Assembly: GCF_000381825.1 (NCBI RefSeq)
Contig: NZ_KB907131.1
Location: 1-64,000, forward strand
Reading direction: 5' to 3'
DNA from: Thioalkalivibrio sp. ALJT
GTDB taxonomy: Bacteria > Pseudomonadota > Gammaproteobacteria > Ectothiorhodospirales > Ectothiorhodospiraceae
Length of the DNA stretch: 64,000 nucleotides
The position numbers and the translations under genes were made by a program. The notes beneath the pieces are model-generated. The model was not told where the DNA came from and did no database searches. It was given only the letters and a program-made list of their open reading frames with translations. This document shows positions 10,782 through 19,692 of this stretch, in pieces. Numbering within the stretch: the stretch's first letter is position 1; every line of letters starts with the position of its first letter.

Positions 10782-11045
10782 TTACTCCTCGTGGACGTTG
10801 AACTTGCGATCCAGCACGTTCATGCGCCAGGCATAAACGAAGATCAGGATGATGAAGGTGTAGATCGACCCCTGCTGCGCGAACCAGAAGCCCAGCGGGT
10901 AGCCCCCCAGCTGGATCGCGTTCAGGGGCTGGGCGACCAGGATGCCCAGCACGAACGACACCAGGAACCAGATGGCCAGACAGATGCCCAGCAGACGCAG
11001 GTGCGCCCGCCAGTACGCCTGCCGGCTCAGGTCTTCTTGTGACAT
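10782..11045 (-). CDS. DUF4212 small membrane subunit of sodium:solute symporter
   Basis: 87 aa. N-terminal amphipathic segment, then two membrane helices (ICLAIWFLVSFVLGILVAQ and SIYTFIILIFVYAWRM), ending in a charged tail. Matches the small subunit that accompanies VC_2705-type symporters and is analogous to E. coli YjcH. ATG at 11045 has GAGGAG upstream; the longer open frame is unsupported. Stop codon is 7 nt before the large-subunit start, so they are cotranscribed. Confidence 0.92.
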   Translation of the reverse strand: MSQEDLSRQAYWRAHLRLLGICLAIWFLVSFVLGILVAQPLNAIQLGGYPLGFWFAQQGSIYTFIILIFVYAWRMNVLDRKFNVHEE

Positions 11046-11100
11046 GGTGATGCTCCTCTCGTAAGGTTTTGTTGTTGCCGTGACTCGTCGGTGCGATTGG

Positions 11101-12972
11101 TCACAGCTGGTACTGCACCGCGAGCTGCCCCTGCAGCTTGCGGGCCTGCCGGAAGGACTCCTTGAGTACCCGGGCCTCCAGGGCACCCAGCGCTTCCGGC
11201 CGGATTCGGTTGTCGTCGTCGCGCCCCTCGCGCAGGGCCTTCTGCTGGGCACGCAGGCGCAGCATCTGCAGGTAACGCAGGGCGGCGTGGTAGTCCTGGG
11301 CGTCGCCGGGGCGCATGACCTCGGCCGCGACGGCCTGTTCCAGGCGCTCGTGGCTGCGCGTGGCCGGCAGTTCGGCGGCCAGTGCGATCACCCGGGCGCC
11401 GTCCACGAACGGGGTCAGTCCCTGCTTCTTGATGTCGATGCCATTGGCGCCGCTCTTGATCTCGCCGAACAGCCCCAGCGGCGGCCGGAACTGCTGCTGG
11501 TTGGCGGCCATCTGGCGCCGGAAGCGGCTGTTGAAGGCGGTCTGCTGCAGCAGGCGGGTGCGCAGCGCCTCCACCGGGCCGGCATCACCATGCAGCGCAC
11601 GCAGATCAAAGAAGATGGTGCTTTTGAGCAGGTGCTCCGGGGTGCCCTGTTCGACCCAGCGGGTGAAGCGCCGGTCCCACTCCGGGCCGCTCAGGCAGCA
11701 CTCCGGGTTGCCCGCCATGATGTTGCCGGGGCACAGCGTGAAGCCGCACTCGGCCAGGGCCTCGTTCACGGCGCGGGCATAGGGCAGCAGGCGCTCGCGG
11801 ATGGCATCGGCATCGCTCGCCGCGGCGTCGAACAGGATGCCGTTGTCCTGGTCGGTGATCAGGGCCTGTTCCTCGCGCGCCTGGGAGCCGAAGGCCAGCC
11901 AGGTGAATGTGATGCCGTCGATGGCGTGTTGCGGGCGCAGCAGGGCCAGTACGCGACGGGTCGCGTGTTCGTTCAGTCGGGTGATCAGCCGCAGTACCTG
12001 ATCGGCCTCCGCGCCCTGGCTGACCACCGCTTCGATCAGGCGCGGCACCTGGCGCAGGTGTTCGGCGATCGCGGTGACCGAGTCGGCACGCTGGATTTCG
12101 CGTACCAGGCCGTCCAGAGTCAGCGGCTGGCTGGTCAGCAGGTCGCGTTCACCGAGCACGCCGACCAGGCGGCCGGCGCGAACCACGCACAGGTGGGTCA
12201 TGCCGTGTTCGGTCATCGCCTCGATGCCCTCGAAGCCGGGGGCGCTTTCCTCCAGCGCGACCGGGTCGGGCGTCATGACCGCGTGCAGCGGGGTATCCAG
12301 GTCGACGTCGGCCAGGGCAACGCGCGCGAGCAGATCGTGGAGGGTGAAGATGCCGACCGGGTGTTGTTCGGCGTCCGTGGCCACGATGGAGCCCACGCGT
12401 TCGTCGCGCATGGTGGTCAGGACCGCCCGCAGCGGGGTGTCCGGGCGGCAGGTGATCGGGTCGCGTGTGATGCGCAGGGCCAGCGGGGTGTTCAGCTGGC
12501 CGGCGCCGGAGTCGCGGGCGGCCAGCGTGTCCATGCCCTGTTGCAGGCGGTCCAGCAGGTTGGCGAGGCGACGGGTGCAGAAGTCGTTGAAGACGCGCGA
12601 GCGGCCGCGCAGACGGTCGAAGTCCTCGAGGCTGAGTTCCAGACAGACGGTGTCTTCGGCGGCGCGATGGACGGTGTGGACCGCGCGCCGCCCGAGCAGG
12701 GCGCCGATCGGGAAGCATTCTCCGGGGATCAGCTCCCAGGCCTTGCCGGAGAGCTGTTCGTCCTCGCTCGGGGTCTCACCGCGGATGCGGCCCTGGCGGA
12801 TGATGTGAAAGCGCTGCGCCGGGCCGGCCTCGGGGTCGGTGATGCGGGCCCCGCGGGGGTAGAAGCGGCTCTCCAGACGCGGGATCAGGAAGTCCAGCGC
12901 ATCCGCCTCGATCTGGTCGAACGGCGCATGGGTGGCCAGGAACTCGCGGGTGCTGTCGAGCGCATCGGACAT
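11101..12972 (-). CDS. cNMP-binding/CBS/DUF294 putative nucleotidyltransferase (copy 2)
   Basis: 623 aa. Same architecture as the protein at 6944-8791: an N-terminal cyclic-nucleotide-binding-like domain (FYPRGARITDPEAGPAQRFHIIRQGRIRGE), two CBS repeats (starting near ITRDPITCRPDTPL and HAVMTPDPVALEES), the DUF294 core (FTWLAFGSQAREEQALITDQDNGIL) and the DUF294 C-terminal helical domain. First gene upstream of the symporter pair (55-nt gap). The ATG at 12972 is preceded by AGGGGA; the frame further upstream is not supported. Likely senses nucleotides and controls acetate transport or use, but this is inference. Confidence 0.9.
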   Translation of the reverse strand: MSDALDSTREFLATHAPFDQIEADALDFLIPRLESRFYPRGARITDPEAGPAQRFHIIRQGRIRGETPSEDEQLSGKAWELIPGECFPIGALLGRRAVHTVHRAAEDTVCLELSLEDFDRLRGRSRVFNDFCTRRLANLLDRLQQGMDTLAARDSGAGQLNTPLALRITRDPITCRPDTPLRAVLTTMRDERVGSIVATDAEQHPVGIFTLHDLLARVALADVDLDTPLHAVMTPDPVALEESAPGFEGIEAMTEHGMTHLCVVRAGRLVGVLGERDLLTSQPLTLDGLVREIQRADSVTAIAEHLRQVPRLIEAVVSQGAEADQVLRLITRLNEHATRRVLALLRPQHAIDGITFTWLAFGSQAREEQALITDQDNGILFDAAASDADAIRERLLPYARAVNEALAECGFTLCPGNIMAGNPECCLSGPEWDRRFTRWVEQGTPEHLLKSTIFFDLRALHGDAGPVEALRTRLLQQTAFNSRFRRQMAANQQQFRPPLGLFGEIKSGANGIDIKKQGLTPFVDGARVIALAAELPATRSHERLEQAVAAEVMRPGDAQDYHAALRYLQMLRLRAQQKALREGRDDDNRIRPEALGALEARVLKESFRQARKLQGQLAVQYQL

Positions 12973-13047
12973 GGCTTGGGTGGTATCCCCTGGGTGATGG
13001 AGGTCACGATTCGGGGTGCGTTTGCAAGCGGTGTGCCAATCTTTAAG

Positions 13048-13065
13048 GTGCCTGGAATCAGGCAC
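13048..13065. repeat. 7-bp stem, 4-nt loop hairpin in the leader of the DUF294 gene
   Basis: GTGCCTG GAAT CAGGCAC. It lies about 75 nt upstream of the DUF294 start on the minus strand; together with the nearby GTTACG repeats (13091-13117) it could be a regulator site or a transcript structure. No match to a known operator is claimed. Confidence 0.35.
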
Positions 13066-13125
13066 TTGTGGGGATGTCGGGGAGTGCGGTGTTACGTTGC
13101 GTAACGGGGTGTTACGCAAAGAAAC

Positions 13126-13150
13126 GGCCCCCGGCGGGGCGCCGGGGGCC
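13126..13150 (-). terminator. Intrinsic terminator of the disulfide reductase gene
   Basis: GGCCCCCGGC (13126-13135) and GCCGGGGGCC (13141-13150) form a perfect 10-bp stem with a 5-nt loop. On the minus strand it lies just beyond the reductase stop at 13173 and is followed by GTTTCTTTG. Confidence 0.8.
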
Positions 13151-13172
13151 GGGGTGGGACGTCAGGTCGGGT

Positions 13173-14567
13173 TCAGGCGGCCCGGGCCAGGCCTTCCTGG
13201 CGACCCGGCCGCGATTGCTTCAGGGTGACCAGCTCCTCGGCGCTGGTCGGGTGCAGCGGGATGGTCAGGTCGAAGTCGCGCTTGGTCGCGCCCATGCGCA
13301 CCGCGACCGCAAAGCCCTGCAGCATCTCGTCTACGTTCGGTCCGATCATGTGGATGCCGACGATCTTTTCGTCGTCCCCGGCGCAGACCAGCTTCATTGC
13401 CACGGGCGGCAGCTCGCCCTCGGCGAAGGCACGATCCAGGCCACCGAACTCGGTCTCGTAGATGCGCACCGAGTCGCCGTGCTTCTCCACTGCCTGCGGT
13501 TCGGTCAGCCCGACCATGCCGGCGGTGGGATGGGTGAAGGACACGGTCGGGATCTGGTCGTAGTCCACCGGCACCGGGTTCGTCTCCGGTGCGTACCAGT
13601 GATCGGCCAGGCGGCGGCCGGCTGCGATCGCCACCGGGGTCAGCGGGCCCTTGCCGATGATGTCGCCCAGTGCATAGAGGCCCTCGACATTGGTGGTCTG
13701 CCACTCGTCGACCGGGATGATGCCGCCCCGGGCGATCTCCACGCCGGCCTCTTCCAGGCCCATGTCGGCCGTGGCGGGCTTGCGGCCCACCGCCCACAGC
13801 ACCTTCTGATAGGGGCCCAGTTCCTGTCCGCCTTCCAGCTTCACGGTTACGGCCCCCGGTTTGCCACTCAGGCCGGCCACCTTCACGCCCAGGTGGCGGT
13901 CGATGCCCTGGTGTTCCATGTGGCGCTCCAGGGTGTGGGAGATCAACGGGTCGAACATCTCCAGCACACGCTCTTCCATCGCGACGACGTCGGTTTCTAC
14001 GCCCATGGAGCGGAGCATCCCGGCCATCTCCAGGCCGATGTAGCCGGCCCCGATCACGGCAATGGATTCCGGCAGGTCGGTCCATTCGAAGAAGTCATCG
14101 GAGGTGGCGCCCAGCTCGGCCCCTTCCAGCGGCGGCACGATCGGGGCGCCGCCCATCGCCAGCACAATGCGGTCGGCGCTGTATTCGGTGCCGCTGTCGC
14201 TGACTACCCGGCCCTTGCCGGCGAGGCGGGCGCGTTCCGGGATGTGGGTCACGCCCAGCTTGTCCAGGTACCCGGCCCAGAATTCGTTCAGGCTGCTCAG
14301 CATCGCCTGGCGGCGCTCGGCCAGATCGCCGTAGCGGATGCCGCGGACCTCGATATCCACGGCAAACTCGCCGGCCAGGCGGGCGTGGCTCAGATGCTCG
14401 GCCGCGTACCAGGTGAGCTTCTTGGGCACGCAGCCTTCATTGACGCAGGTCCCGCCCAGCGGCTTGGCATCGAACACGGCGACGCGCGCGCCGTGCGGGG
14501 CGGCACGTTCGGCCACGGCCAGGCCGCCGCTGCCGCCGCCAATCACGATGATGTCGTAGTGTTCCAT
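13173..14567 (-). CDS. garB: Glutathione / glutathione-amide disulfide reductase
   Basis: 464 aa flavoprotein of the pyridine nucleotide-disulfide oxidoreductase family. FAD motif GGGSGG at 10-15, redox-active C41-VNEG-C46, nucleotide fold GAGYIG at 173-178, and the C-terminal His439/Glu444 pair (HPTSAEE). Compared with E. coli Gor, the two arginines that bind the NADPH 2'-phosphate are replaced (segment AMEERVLE, 196-203), and the third glycine of GxGxxG is present; both favour NADH. It lies next to a peroxiredoxin-glutaredoxin fusion, the arrangement described for garA-garB of purple sulfur bacteria. Plain gor is the alternative name. Confidence 0.88.
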   Translation of the reverse strand: MEHYDIIVIGGGSGGLAVAERAAPHGARVAVFDAKPLGGTCVNEGCVPKKLTWYAAEHLSHARLAGEFAVDIEVRGIRYGDLAERRQAMLSSLNEFWAGYLDKLGVTHIPERARLAGKGRVVSDSGTEYSADRIVLAMGGAPIVPPLEGAELGATSDDFFEWTDLPESIAVIGAGYIGLEMAGMLRSMGVETDVVAMEERVLEMFDPLISHTLERHMEHQGIDRHLGVKVAGLSGKPGAVTVKLEGGQELGPYQKVLWAVGRKPATADMGLEEAGVEIARGGIIPVDEWQTTNVEGLYALGDIIGKGPLTPVAIAAGRRLADHWYAPETNPVPVDYDQIPTVSFTHPTAGMVGLTEPQAVEKHGDSVRIYETEFGGLDRAFAEGELPPVAMKLVCAGDDEKIVGIHMIGPNVDEMLQGFAVAVRMGATKRDFDLTIPLHPTSAEELVTLKQSRPGRQEGLARAA

Positions 14568-14637
14568 GTCGGTTCCTCGAAGGGTTCAGTGAAAGTGTTA
14601 CATGATGACCGCATTGCGCGCGGTCAACAGGCGTCTG

Positions 14638-14685
14638 CCATTCGTGTCCGGACGTCCGGTTGTGCCGGCATCCGGACACGAATGG
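14638..14685. repeat. 15-bp perfect inverted repeat between garA and garB
   Basis: CCATTCGTGTCCGGA at 14638-14652 is the exact reverse complement of 14671-14685; the 18-nt loop contains a further CCGG/CCGG stem. Located in the 182-nt gap between the two redox genes, it could stop or stabilise the garA transcript. Confidence 0.65.
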
Positions 14686-14710
14686 CCACCCGGGTCTCGG
14701 GTGACCACCG

Positions 14711-14735
14711 GGGGCGGGTCACAAGGACCCGCCCC
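14711..14735 (-). terminator. Strong hairpin just after garA
   Basis: GGGGCGGGTC, loop ACAAG, GACCCGCCCC: perfect 10-bp stem starting 14 nt beyond the garA stop on the minus strand. No clear U-run follows, so it may attenuate rather than fully terminate, leaving garB partly cotranscribed. Confidence 0.55.
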
Positions 14736-14749
14736 GGCGGGCGACGCGG

Positions 14750-15499
14750 TTACGCCGCCTTCTGCTCGCGGGAGATCCACTCCTGCAGATCTTCCGAGCC
14801 GCCGATGCGGTGGCCGCCCACGAACACCTGCGGGACGGTCATCGCGCCGGTGGCGGCGCGCAGGCTGCGCAGGCTGGCGTCGCGGCCCAGGATGATCTCT
14901 TCGTAATCCAGACCGGCGTTCGCCAGCATCTCCTTGGCGCTGGCGCAGTACGGGCAGCCCGGCTTGGTGAAGACGACCACGTCTTCGGGGCAGGCCGCAT
15001 CCGGCGCGACGTGGGCGAGCATGGTGTCGGCGTCGGAGACCACGAAGGGGTCGCCCGGCTCGTCCGGCTCGATGAACTGTTTCTCGATCACGCCGTCGCG
15101 TACCAGCATGGAGTAGCGCCAGGAGCGGTGGCCGAAGCCGAGGTCGCTCTTGTCGACCAGCATGCCCATCTGCTCGGTGAACTCGCCGTTGCCGTCCGCG
15201 ATGAAGGTCACGCGGTCGGCCTGCTGGTCGGCCTGCCAGGCCTCCATGACGAAGCCGTCATTGACCGAGATGCAGACGACCTCGTCGATACCGTGCTCCT
15301 TGAGCACCGGCGCCAGTTCGTTGTAGCGCGGCACGTGGGCGGACGAGCAGGTCGGGGTGAAGGCCCCCGGCAGGGCGAACACGACCACGTTGCGGCCGTT
15401 GAACAGATCGGCCGAGCGCACGTCGTGCCAGTCGTTGTCCTTGCGGCAGCGGAAGGTGACTTCCGGGACGCGCTGGCCTTCGCGATTTTCCAGTTCCAT
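14750..15499 (-). CDS. garA: Peroxiredoxin-glutaredoxin fusion (GarA/hybrid Prx5 type)
   Basis: 249 aa. N-terminal Prx5-type peroxiredoxin with peroxidatic Cys51 in PGAFTPTC, then, from about residue 172, a glutaredoxin domain with CPYC at 182-185 and TVPQVFVGG. The Grx domain recycles the peroxidase with glutathione or glutathione amide, so one chain reduces peroxides directly. Such fusions occur in Haemophilus, Vibrio and purple sulfur bacteria. The neighbouring reductase would regenerate the thiol. The ATG is preceded by AAGGAGAAC. A possible OxyR site lies 120-160 nt upstream. Confidence 0.95.
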   Translation of the reverse strand: MELENREGQRVPEVTFRCRKDNDWHDVRSADLFNGRNVVVFALPGAFTPTCSSAHVPRYNELAPVLKEHGIDEVVCISVNDGFVMEAWQADQQADRVTFIADGNGEFTEQMGMLVDKSDLGFGHRSWRYSMLVRDGVIEKQFIEPDEPGDPFVVSDADTMLAHVAPDAACPEDVVVFTKPGCPYCASAKEMLANAGLDYEEIILGRDASLRSLRAATGAMTVPQVFVGGHRIGGSEDLQEWISREQKAA

Positions 15500-15619
15500 T
15501 CGATGTTCTCCTTAAGAAGTTGTGATCAAGCAGTGTATTTACGAGAGAGAAGTCTTGTTCGGGCGGGGGTGATTCCCGACCACGAGACTCAAGATAAAGG
15601 CCTTCCCTTGATTGATCCA

Positions 15620-15656
15620 GTTTTTGTTTTCTATTTGGTCGTTAGCTTCTGCCTAT
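15620..15656 (-). promoter_or_regulatory. Possible OxyR-binding site upstream of garA
   Basis: On the minus strand ATAG-N7-CTAA-N7-ATAG is seen with the exact spacing of the OxyR consensus ATAG-N7-CTAT-N7-ATAG-N7-CTAT; the fourth element (AAAC) is poor. It sits in an AT-rich island upstream of a peroxide-reducing enzyme, a classic OxyR target. Three of four elements fit, so this is a candidate only. Confidence 0.4.
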
Positions 15657-15863
15657 GACCGGCCACTGTCCCGCACGCGCAGAAGATTCTGTCCCGAATC
15701 CGGCAGGCTCGCGGGCGCCCGGGAGCCATTTTTTCGTCCGGCGCCGCGTAACACGGGTCGCCCCGTACACGAATCGGTGTGTCCCTCGGGTTGACGCGTT
15801 CGCCGGAAATGCGGAAGCTTGCGGCCCGGATTCGGCAACAGCCCGAATCGCGGACCGCGTTAT

Positions 15864-15979
<116 letters not shown>

Positions 15980-16053
15980 TATATCCCTGCGACCCAGTTT
16001 CTGCGGTGACCTCCGCGTCCGGGGTCGCGGCAGACTCGATCGACGGGGGATGC

Positions 16054-17886
16054 ATGAGTCACCAGGTTCTGGCCCGCAAGTGGCGTCCCGCGCGCTTTGA
16101 GGACCTGGTCGGGCAGCCGCATGTGGTGCGCGCGCTGTCGAATGCCCTGAGCGGCGATCGTCTGCATCACGCCTATCTGTTTTCCGGCACGCGCGGGGTC
16201 GGCAAGACCACGCTGGCGCGCATCCTCGCCCGCTGTCTGAACTGCGAGACCGGGGTGACTCCCACGCCCTGCGGTGAATGTCGTTCCTGTGTCGAGATTG
16301 CCGAAGGCCGGCATCTGGACCTGATCGAGGTGGATGCCGCCTCGCGCACCCGGGTGGACGACACCCGCGAGCTGCTGGACAACGTGTCCTACGCGCCCAC
16401 CACTGGCCGCTTCAAGGTGTACCTGATCGACGAGGTACACATGCTCTCCGAGAAGAGCTTCAACGCCCTGTTGAAGACGCTGGAAGAGCCGCCGGAGCAT
16501 GTGAAGTTCCTGCTTGCGACCACGGATCCGCAGAAGCTGCCGGTCACCGTCCTGTCGCGCTGTCTGCAGTTCAACCTGAAGCCAATGCCGCCGGCCATGA
16601 TTGCCGAGCACCTGACGCGGGTGCTCGCGGCCGAAGGGGTGGAGGCGGAGCCGGGCGCCCTGCTGCGTCTGGGCGAGGCAGCGGAGGGCTCCATGCGTGA
16701 CGCACTGAGCCTGACCGACCAGGCCATTGCCTACGGTGGCACGCATCTGAGCGAGGCTGACGCCTGTGACATGCTCGGGTTGCTGCCGCGTACCCGCCTG
16801 GCCGGTTTGCTGGATGCGGTGTTCGCCGGCGATGGACGCGGCCTGTTGCAGGGCTTGTCGGAACTGGACACGCTGGGACCGGACTGGTCGCGGCTGTTGG
16901 ACGAGCTGGCCGCGCTGGTGCATCAGGTCGCGGTGCGGCAGGTGGCAGGTGGTGCCCCGGAGACCGGCGAGGAGGCCGCGGCCTGGGCGCATGCGGTGGC
17001 CGATCGGGTTGACCCGGAGACGGTCCAGCTGGCCTACCAGATCCTGGTTCACGGGGTCCGCGATCTGCCGTATGCACCGGATGCGCGCATGGGGGTGGAG
17101 ATGACCCTGTTGCGCCTGCTGGCGTTTCGTCCGGAGCCGGCACCGGCGGCAGGCGCGGACGGCCGGTCGCCGCGCGCGGACACGCGTGCGACGCATGACT
17201 CTGCGCCTGCGCCTGCCCCGGCGGCGTCGCGGCCCCTGGCGACCGCGGCGCCGCCTTCGGCACCCGTTGCCGCCGACCCCGTGCCGGACCCGGGTCTCGA
17301 TGCCGGCGCGTCCCCGGATTCGACCCCTGCCGCGGACCCGGCCCCTGTTGCCGCTCCGCCCCGGGAGTCGGGTGCGGTGCGGGAGCCCGGCATGGCAGCG
17401 GATACGGCAGCGGGGCGCACACCGGATGACGCCGCGGCTGCGCCGGAGGCAGGCGAGGCCTTTGACTGGAACCGTTTTGCCCTCGGCCTGCCCGCGGGCA
17501 CGGTGCGCGAACTCGCCAAGCACGCGGAACTGCGCCAGCATGACGCCGAGCGCGTGGTCCTGGCGCTGGCGCCGGGTACGCCCTGTACCGATCGCGCCAG
17601 GACGCGCCTGAAGGAGGCACTGGAGCAGGCTCTGGGGCACCCGTTGCGTCTGGAGATTGTCGACCGGTCCGGGTTGTCTGACACGACGCCGGCGGCCCGG
17701 CTCGCAGCAGCCTCGGCCCGGCGTCAGGCGGGTGCCGAGGCGAGCATGCGCGAGGATCCGGTCGTACAGGCCCTGGGGCAGGAATTCGGGGCCGAGCTGG
17801 GCGCGGTCCGTATTCGAGAGGGCCGGGCGGGTGCTACGGCGGACGGCGATGTGCCCCCAGCGGCGCTTCAGGGAAACGCCGATTGA
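16054..17886 (+). CDS. dnaX: DNA polymerase III subunit tau (gamma/tau)
   Basis: 610 aa clamp-loader ATPase. Walker A GTRGVGKTT at 45-53, zinc cysteines C64, C73, C76, C79 (also C61), Walker B LIDEVHML, sensor 1 ATTDPQKLP and the arginine-finger segment LSRCLQF. A proline/alanine-rich linker (about 370-465) joins to the tau C-terminal region that binds polymerase and helicase. The ATG at 16054 with GGGGGA upstream starts with MSHQVLARKWRP, as in homologues; the open frame upstream covers ffs and is not coding. No A-rich slippery run like that of E. coli dnaX is seen, so a frameshifted gamma form is not evident. Confidence 0.96.
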   Translation: MSHQVLARKWRPARFEDLVGQPHVVRALSNALSGDRLHHAYLFSGTRGVGKTTLARILARCLNCETGVTPTPCGECRSCVEIAEGRHLDLIEVDAASRTRVDDTRELLDNVSYAPTTGRFKVYLIDEVHMLSEKSFNALLKTLEEPPEHVKFLLATTDPQKLPVTVLSRCLQFNLKPMPPAMIAEHLTRVLAAEGVEAEPGALLRLGEAAEGSMRDALSLTDQAIAYGGTHLSEADACDMLGLLPRTRLAGLLDAVFAGDGRGLLQGLSELDTLGPDWSRLLDELAALVHQVAVRQVAGGAPETGEEAAAWAHAVADRVDPETVQLAYQILVHGVRDLPYAPDARMGVEMTLLRLLAFRPEPAPAAGADGRSPRADTRATHDSAPAPAPAASRPLATAAPPSAPVAADPVPDPGLDAGASPDSTPAADPAPVAAPPRESGAVREPGMAADTAAGRTPDDAAAAPEAGEAFDWNRFALGLPAGTVRELAKHAELRQHDAERVVLALAPGTPCTDRARTRLKEALEQALGHPLRLEIVDRSGLSDTTPAARLAAASARRQAGAEASMREDPVVQALGQEFGAELGAVRIREGRAGATADGDVPPAALQGNAD

Positions 17887-17991
17887 TGTACGGGTTCGGG
17901 TTGCGCGTGCTGCAGCAGCATGCGGCAGGGCGTTTCCCCGGGAACTGAATCACAACCCCTGCGCGCAGGTGCAGGACAGGAGAGCGAAATC

Positions 17992-18318
17992 ATGATGAAA
18001 GGTGGTATGGGTGGCCTGATGAAACAGGCCCAGAAGATGCAGGAAGACATGCAGAAGGTGCAGTCGGAACTGGCCGAGATGGAGATCGAGGGTCAGTCCG
18101 GTGGCGGCCTGGTCAGCGTGGTGATGACCGGCAAGTATGCGGTGCGCCGGGTCAAGATTGACCCCAGCCTGTTCGAAGACGATCGCGACATGATCGAGGA
18201 TTTGGTCGCGGCCGCGATCAACGATGCGGTGCAGAAGGTGGAATCCACCACCCAGGAACGCATGGGGAGCCTGACCGAAGGGCTGGGTCTGCCGGCCGGC
18301 ATGAAGCTGCCGTTCTGA
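17992..18318 (+). CDS. ybaB: YbaB/EbfC nucleoid-associated protein
   Basis: 108 aa. Starts [34 protein letters not shown], the typical YbaB helix, followed by the [20 protein letters not shown] strand region. Binds DNA as a dimer; role in nucleoid structure or recombination not settled for the family. ATG at 17992 is preceded by AGGAGAGC. Between dnaX and recR, the conserved order. Confidence 0.96.
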   Translation: MMKGGMGGLMKQAQKMQEDMQKVQSELAEMEIEGQSGGGLVSVVMTGKYAVRRVKIDPSLFEDDRDMIEDLVAAAINDAVQKVESTTQERMGSLTEGLGLPAGMKLPF

Positions 18319-18340
18319 CCCGAACGGCAGGGTTGCCCTG

Positions 18341-18931
18341 ATGGATGCGGAACTGGACGAGCTGGTCCAGGCATTGCGCTGCCTGCCTGGTGTAGGCGCG
18401 AAATCTGCGCGGCGCATGGCGTTGCATCTGCTGGAGCGTGATCGCGAGGGCGCCCGGCGGCTGGCGCGGGCCATGGACGAGGCGGTGGCCCGTATCGGTC
18501 ACTGCTCGGTGTGCCGCACCCTGACCTCGGCGGAGATTTGCAGCCGCTGTGCCGATCCCGAGCGCGATCCGCGTGTGATCTGCGTGGTGGAAAGCCCGGG
18601 GGATGTCCTCGCCATCGAGGCCGCCACGGACTTCGGAGGGCGCTTCCATGTGTTGCTTGGGCGGCTCTCGCCCCTGGACGGCATCGGGCCGGAAGCGCTC
18701 GGGCTGGATCGGCTCGAGGCGCGTCTCCGGTCGGAGGGGGTGGAGGAGCTGATCCTGGCCACCAACACCTCGGTCGAGGGTGAGGTCACGGCCCATTACC
18801 TGGCGGAGATGGCGGCACGTCACGGGGTGCGCACCACGCGCATTGCTCAGGGTATCCCCAGCGGGGGCGAGCTGGAATACATTGATGCGGGTACGTTGGC
18901 GCACGCCCTGTCGGGGCGGCGCGAGTATTGA
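18341..18931 (+). CDS. recR: Recombination mediator RecR
   Basis: 196 aa. Helix-hairpin-helix [20 protein letters not shown] (about 12-31), zinc finger C55-x2-C58-x8-C67-x2-C70, and a Toprim domain ([15 protein letters not shown], then the [13 protein letters not shown] segment). Acts with RecF/RecO to load RecA on gapped DNA. Follows ybaB by 22 nt in the dnaX-ybaB-recR operon. Confidence 0.97.
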   Translation: MDAELDELVQALRCLPGVGAKSARRMALHLLERDREGARRLARAMDEAVARIGHCSVCRTLTSAEICSRCADPERDPRVICVVESPGDVLAIEAATDFGGRFHVLLGRLSPLDGIGPEALGLDRLEARLRSEGVEELILATNTSVEGEVTAHYLAEMAARHGVRTTRIAQGIPSGGELEYIDAGTLAHALSGRREY

Positions 18932-18964
18932 TACCGGGTAATCGCAAGCGGCGAGGATGACGGC

Positions 18965-19309
18965 ATGACCGACTGTATATTCTGCAAGATCGTGGCGGGA
19001 GAGATCCCGGCCCGGATTGTGTTCGAGGACGATGCTGTACTGGCGTTCGAGGATCTTAACCCGCAGGCGCCCACGCACGTGCTGGTGATCCCGAAAAAGC
19101 ACATCGCAACGTTGAACGACCTGAGCCCGGAAGATGCGCCGGTCATCGGGGCCATGACCCGCGCTGCAGCTGCGATTGCGCGCGAGCGTGGATTTGCGGA
19201 AGACGGTTATCGCACGGTGATGAACTGTAATCAGGGCGGCGGCCAGACGGTTTATCACATCCATATGCATGTGCTGGCGGGGCGCGCGTTGAGCTGGCCG
19301 CCGGGTTAG
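18965..19309 (+). CDS. hinT: HIT-family purine nucleoside phosphoramidase (HinT-like)
   Basis: 114 aa. Starts CIFCKIVAGEIPA, and the histidine triad HIHMHV is near the C-terminus, as in HinT. Hydrolyses adenosine phosphoramidates and similar AMP conjugates. Last gene before a palindromic repeat element whose first bases include the stop codon TAG (TAGGAGGCTG). Confidence 0.93.
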   Translation: MTDCIFCKIVAGEIPARIVFEDDAVLAFEDLNPQAPTHVLVIPKKHIATLNDLSPEDAPVIGAMTRAAAAIARERGFAEDGYRTVMNCNQGGGQTVYHIHMHVLAGRALSWPPG

Positions 19310-19477
19310 GAGGCTGTCGGGTTGAGGACGGATCTGCTGCGCGTGGGCAGGAGAGCGGGCCCTTTTCCTGCCCTGTCTCGTTACATAGCCCTGCTATGCG
19401 CCTCGAGAGACCGAAAAAAGGCCTCGCTCTCCCGCCACGCTCGCGACGATCGCCTGAATCCGACAGGCTTCCAGGAG
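19308..19477 (+). repeat. MITE-like palindromic element, copy 1
   Basis: About 170 bp with inverted ends (AGGAGGCTGTCGGGTT left; AATCCGACAGGCTTCC right) and an internal imperfect palindrome (GGAGAGCGGGCCCTTTTC ... GAAAAAAGGCCTCGCTCTCC). A second copy in the opposite orientation is at 54984-55148 and a partial one at 46378-46430. No open reading frame. Lies immediately after hinT and may terminate its transcript. Confidence 0.75.
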
Positions 19478-19545
19478 CCCGTCAAAGCGAGATGATTGCC
19501 ACAAATGTGGTGGTGCGGGTGTCTTCTCTCGGCTCGCTTAAAGCG

Positions 19546-19551
19546 TATAAT
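19546..19551 (+). promoter_or_regulatory. Candidate sigma-70 -10 box (TATAAT) for the outer-membrane protein gene
   Basis: A perfect TATAAT at 19546-19551 in an AT-richer patch; the -35 region is poor. A transcript from about 19558 would have a 130-nt leader with several possible stems (GGGGGAAACCGG; GCATGTTCCATGC). I could not match the leader to a known riboswitch. Confidence 0.4.
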
Positions 19552-19692
19552 GGACCTATAGTCACGGGGGAAACCGGCGATCAGGGCTCGCATGTTCCAT
19601 GCAACAGCCAGTCCGGCCAAACCCGAAGGCTCCGAGAGAAAACGGATACAAGGACCAGCGGTGTGACGCGACTTCGTTCGACAGGTGCAGCC

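Noticed and set aside
16054-17886. Programmed frameshift in dnaX to make gamma
   Set aside because: No A-rich slippery heptamer and no following stem-loop were found.
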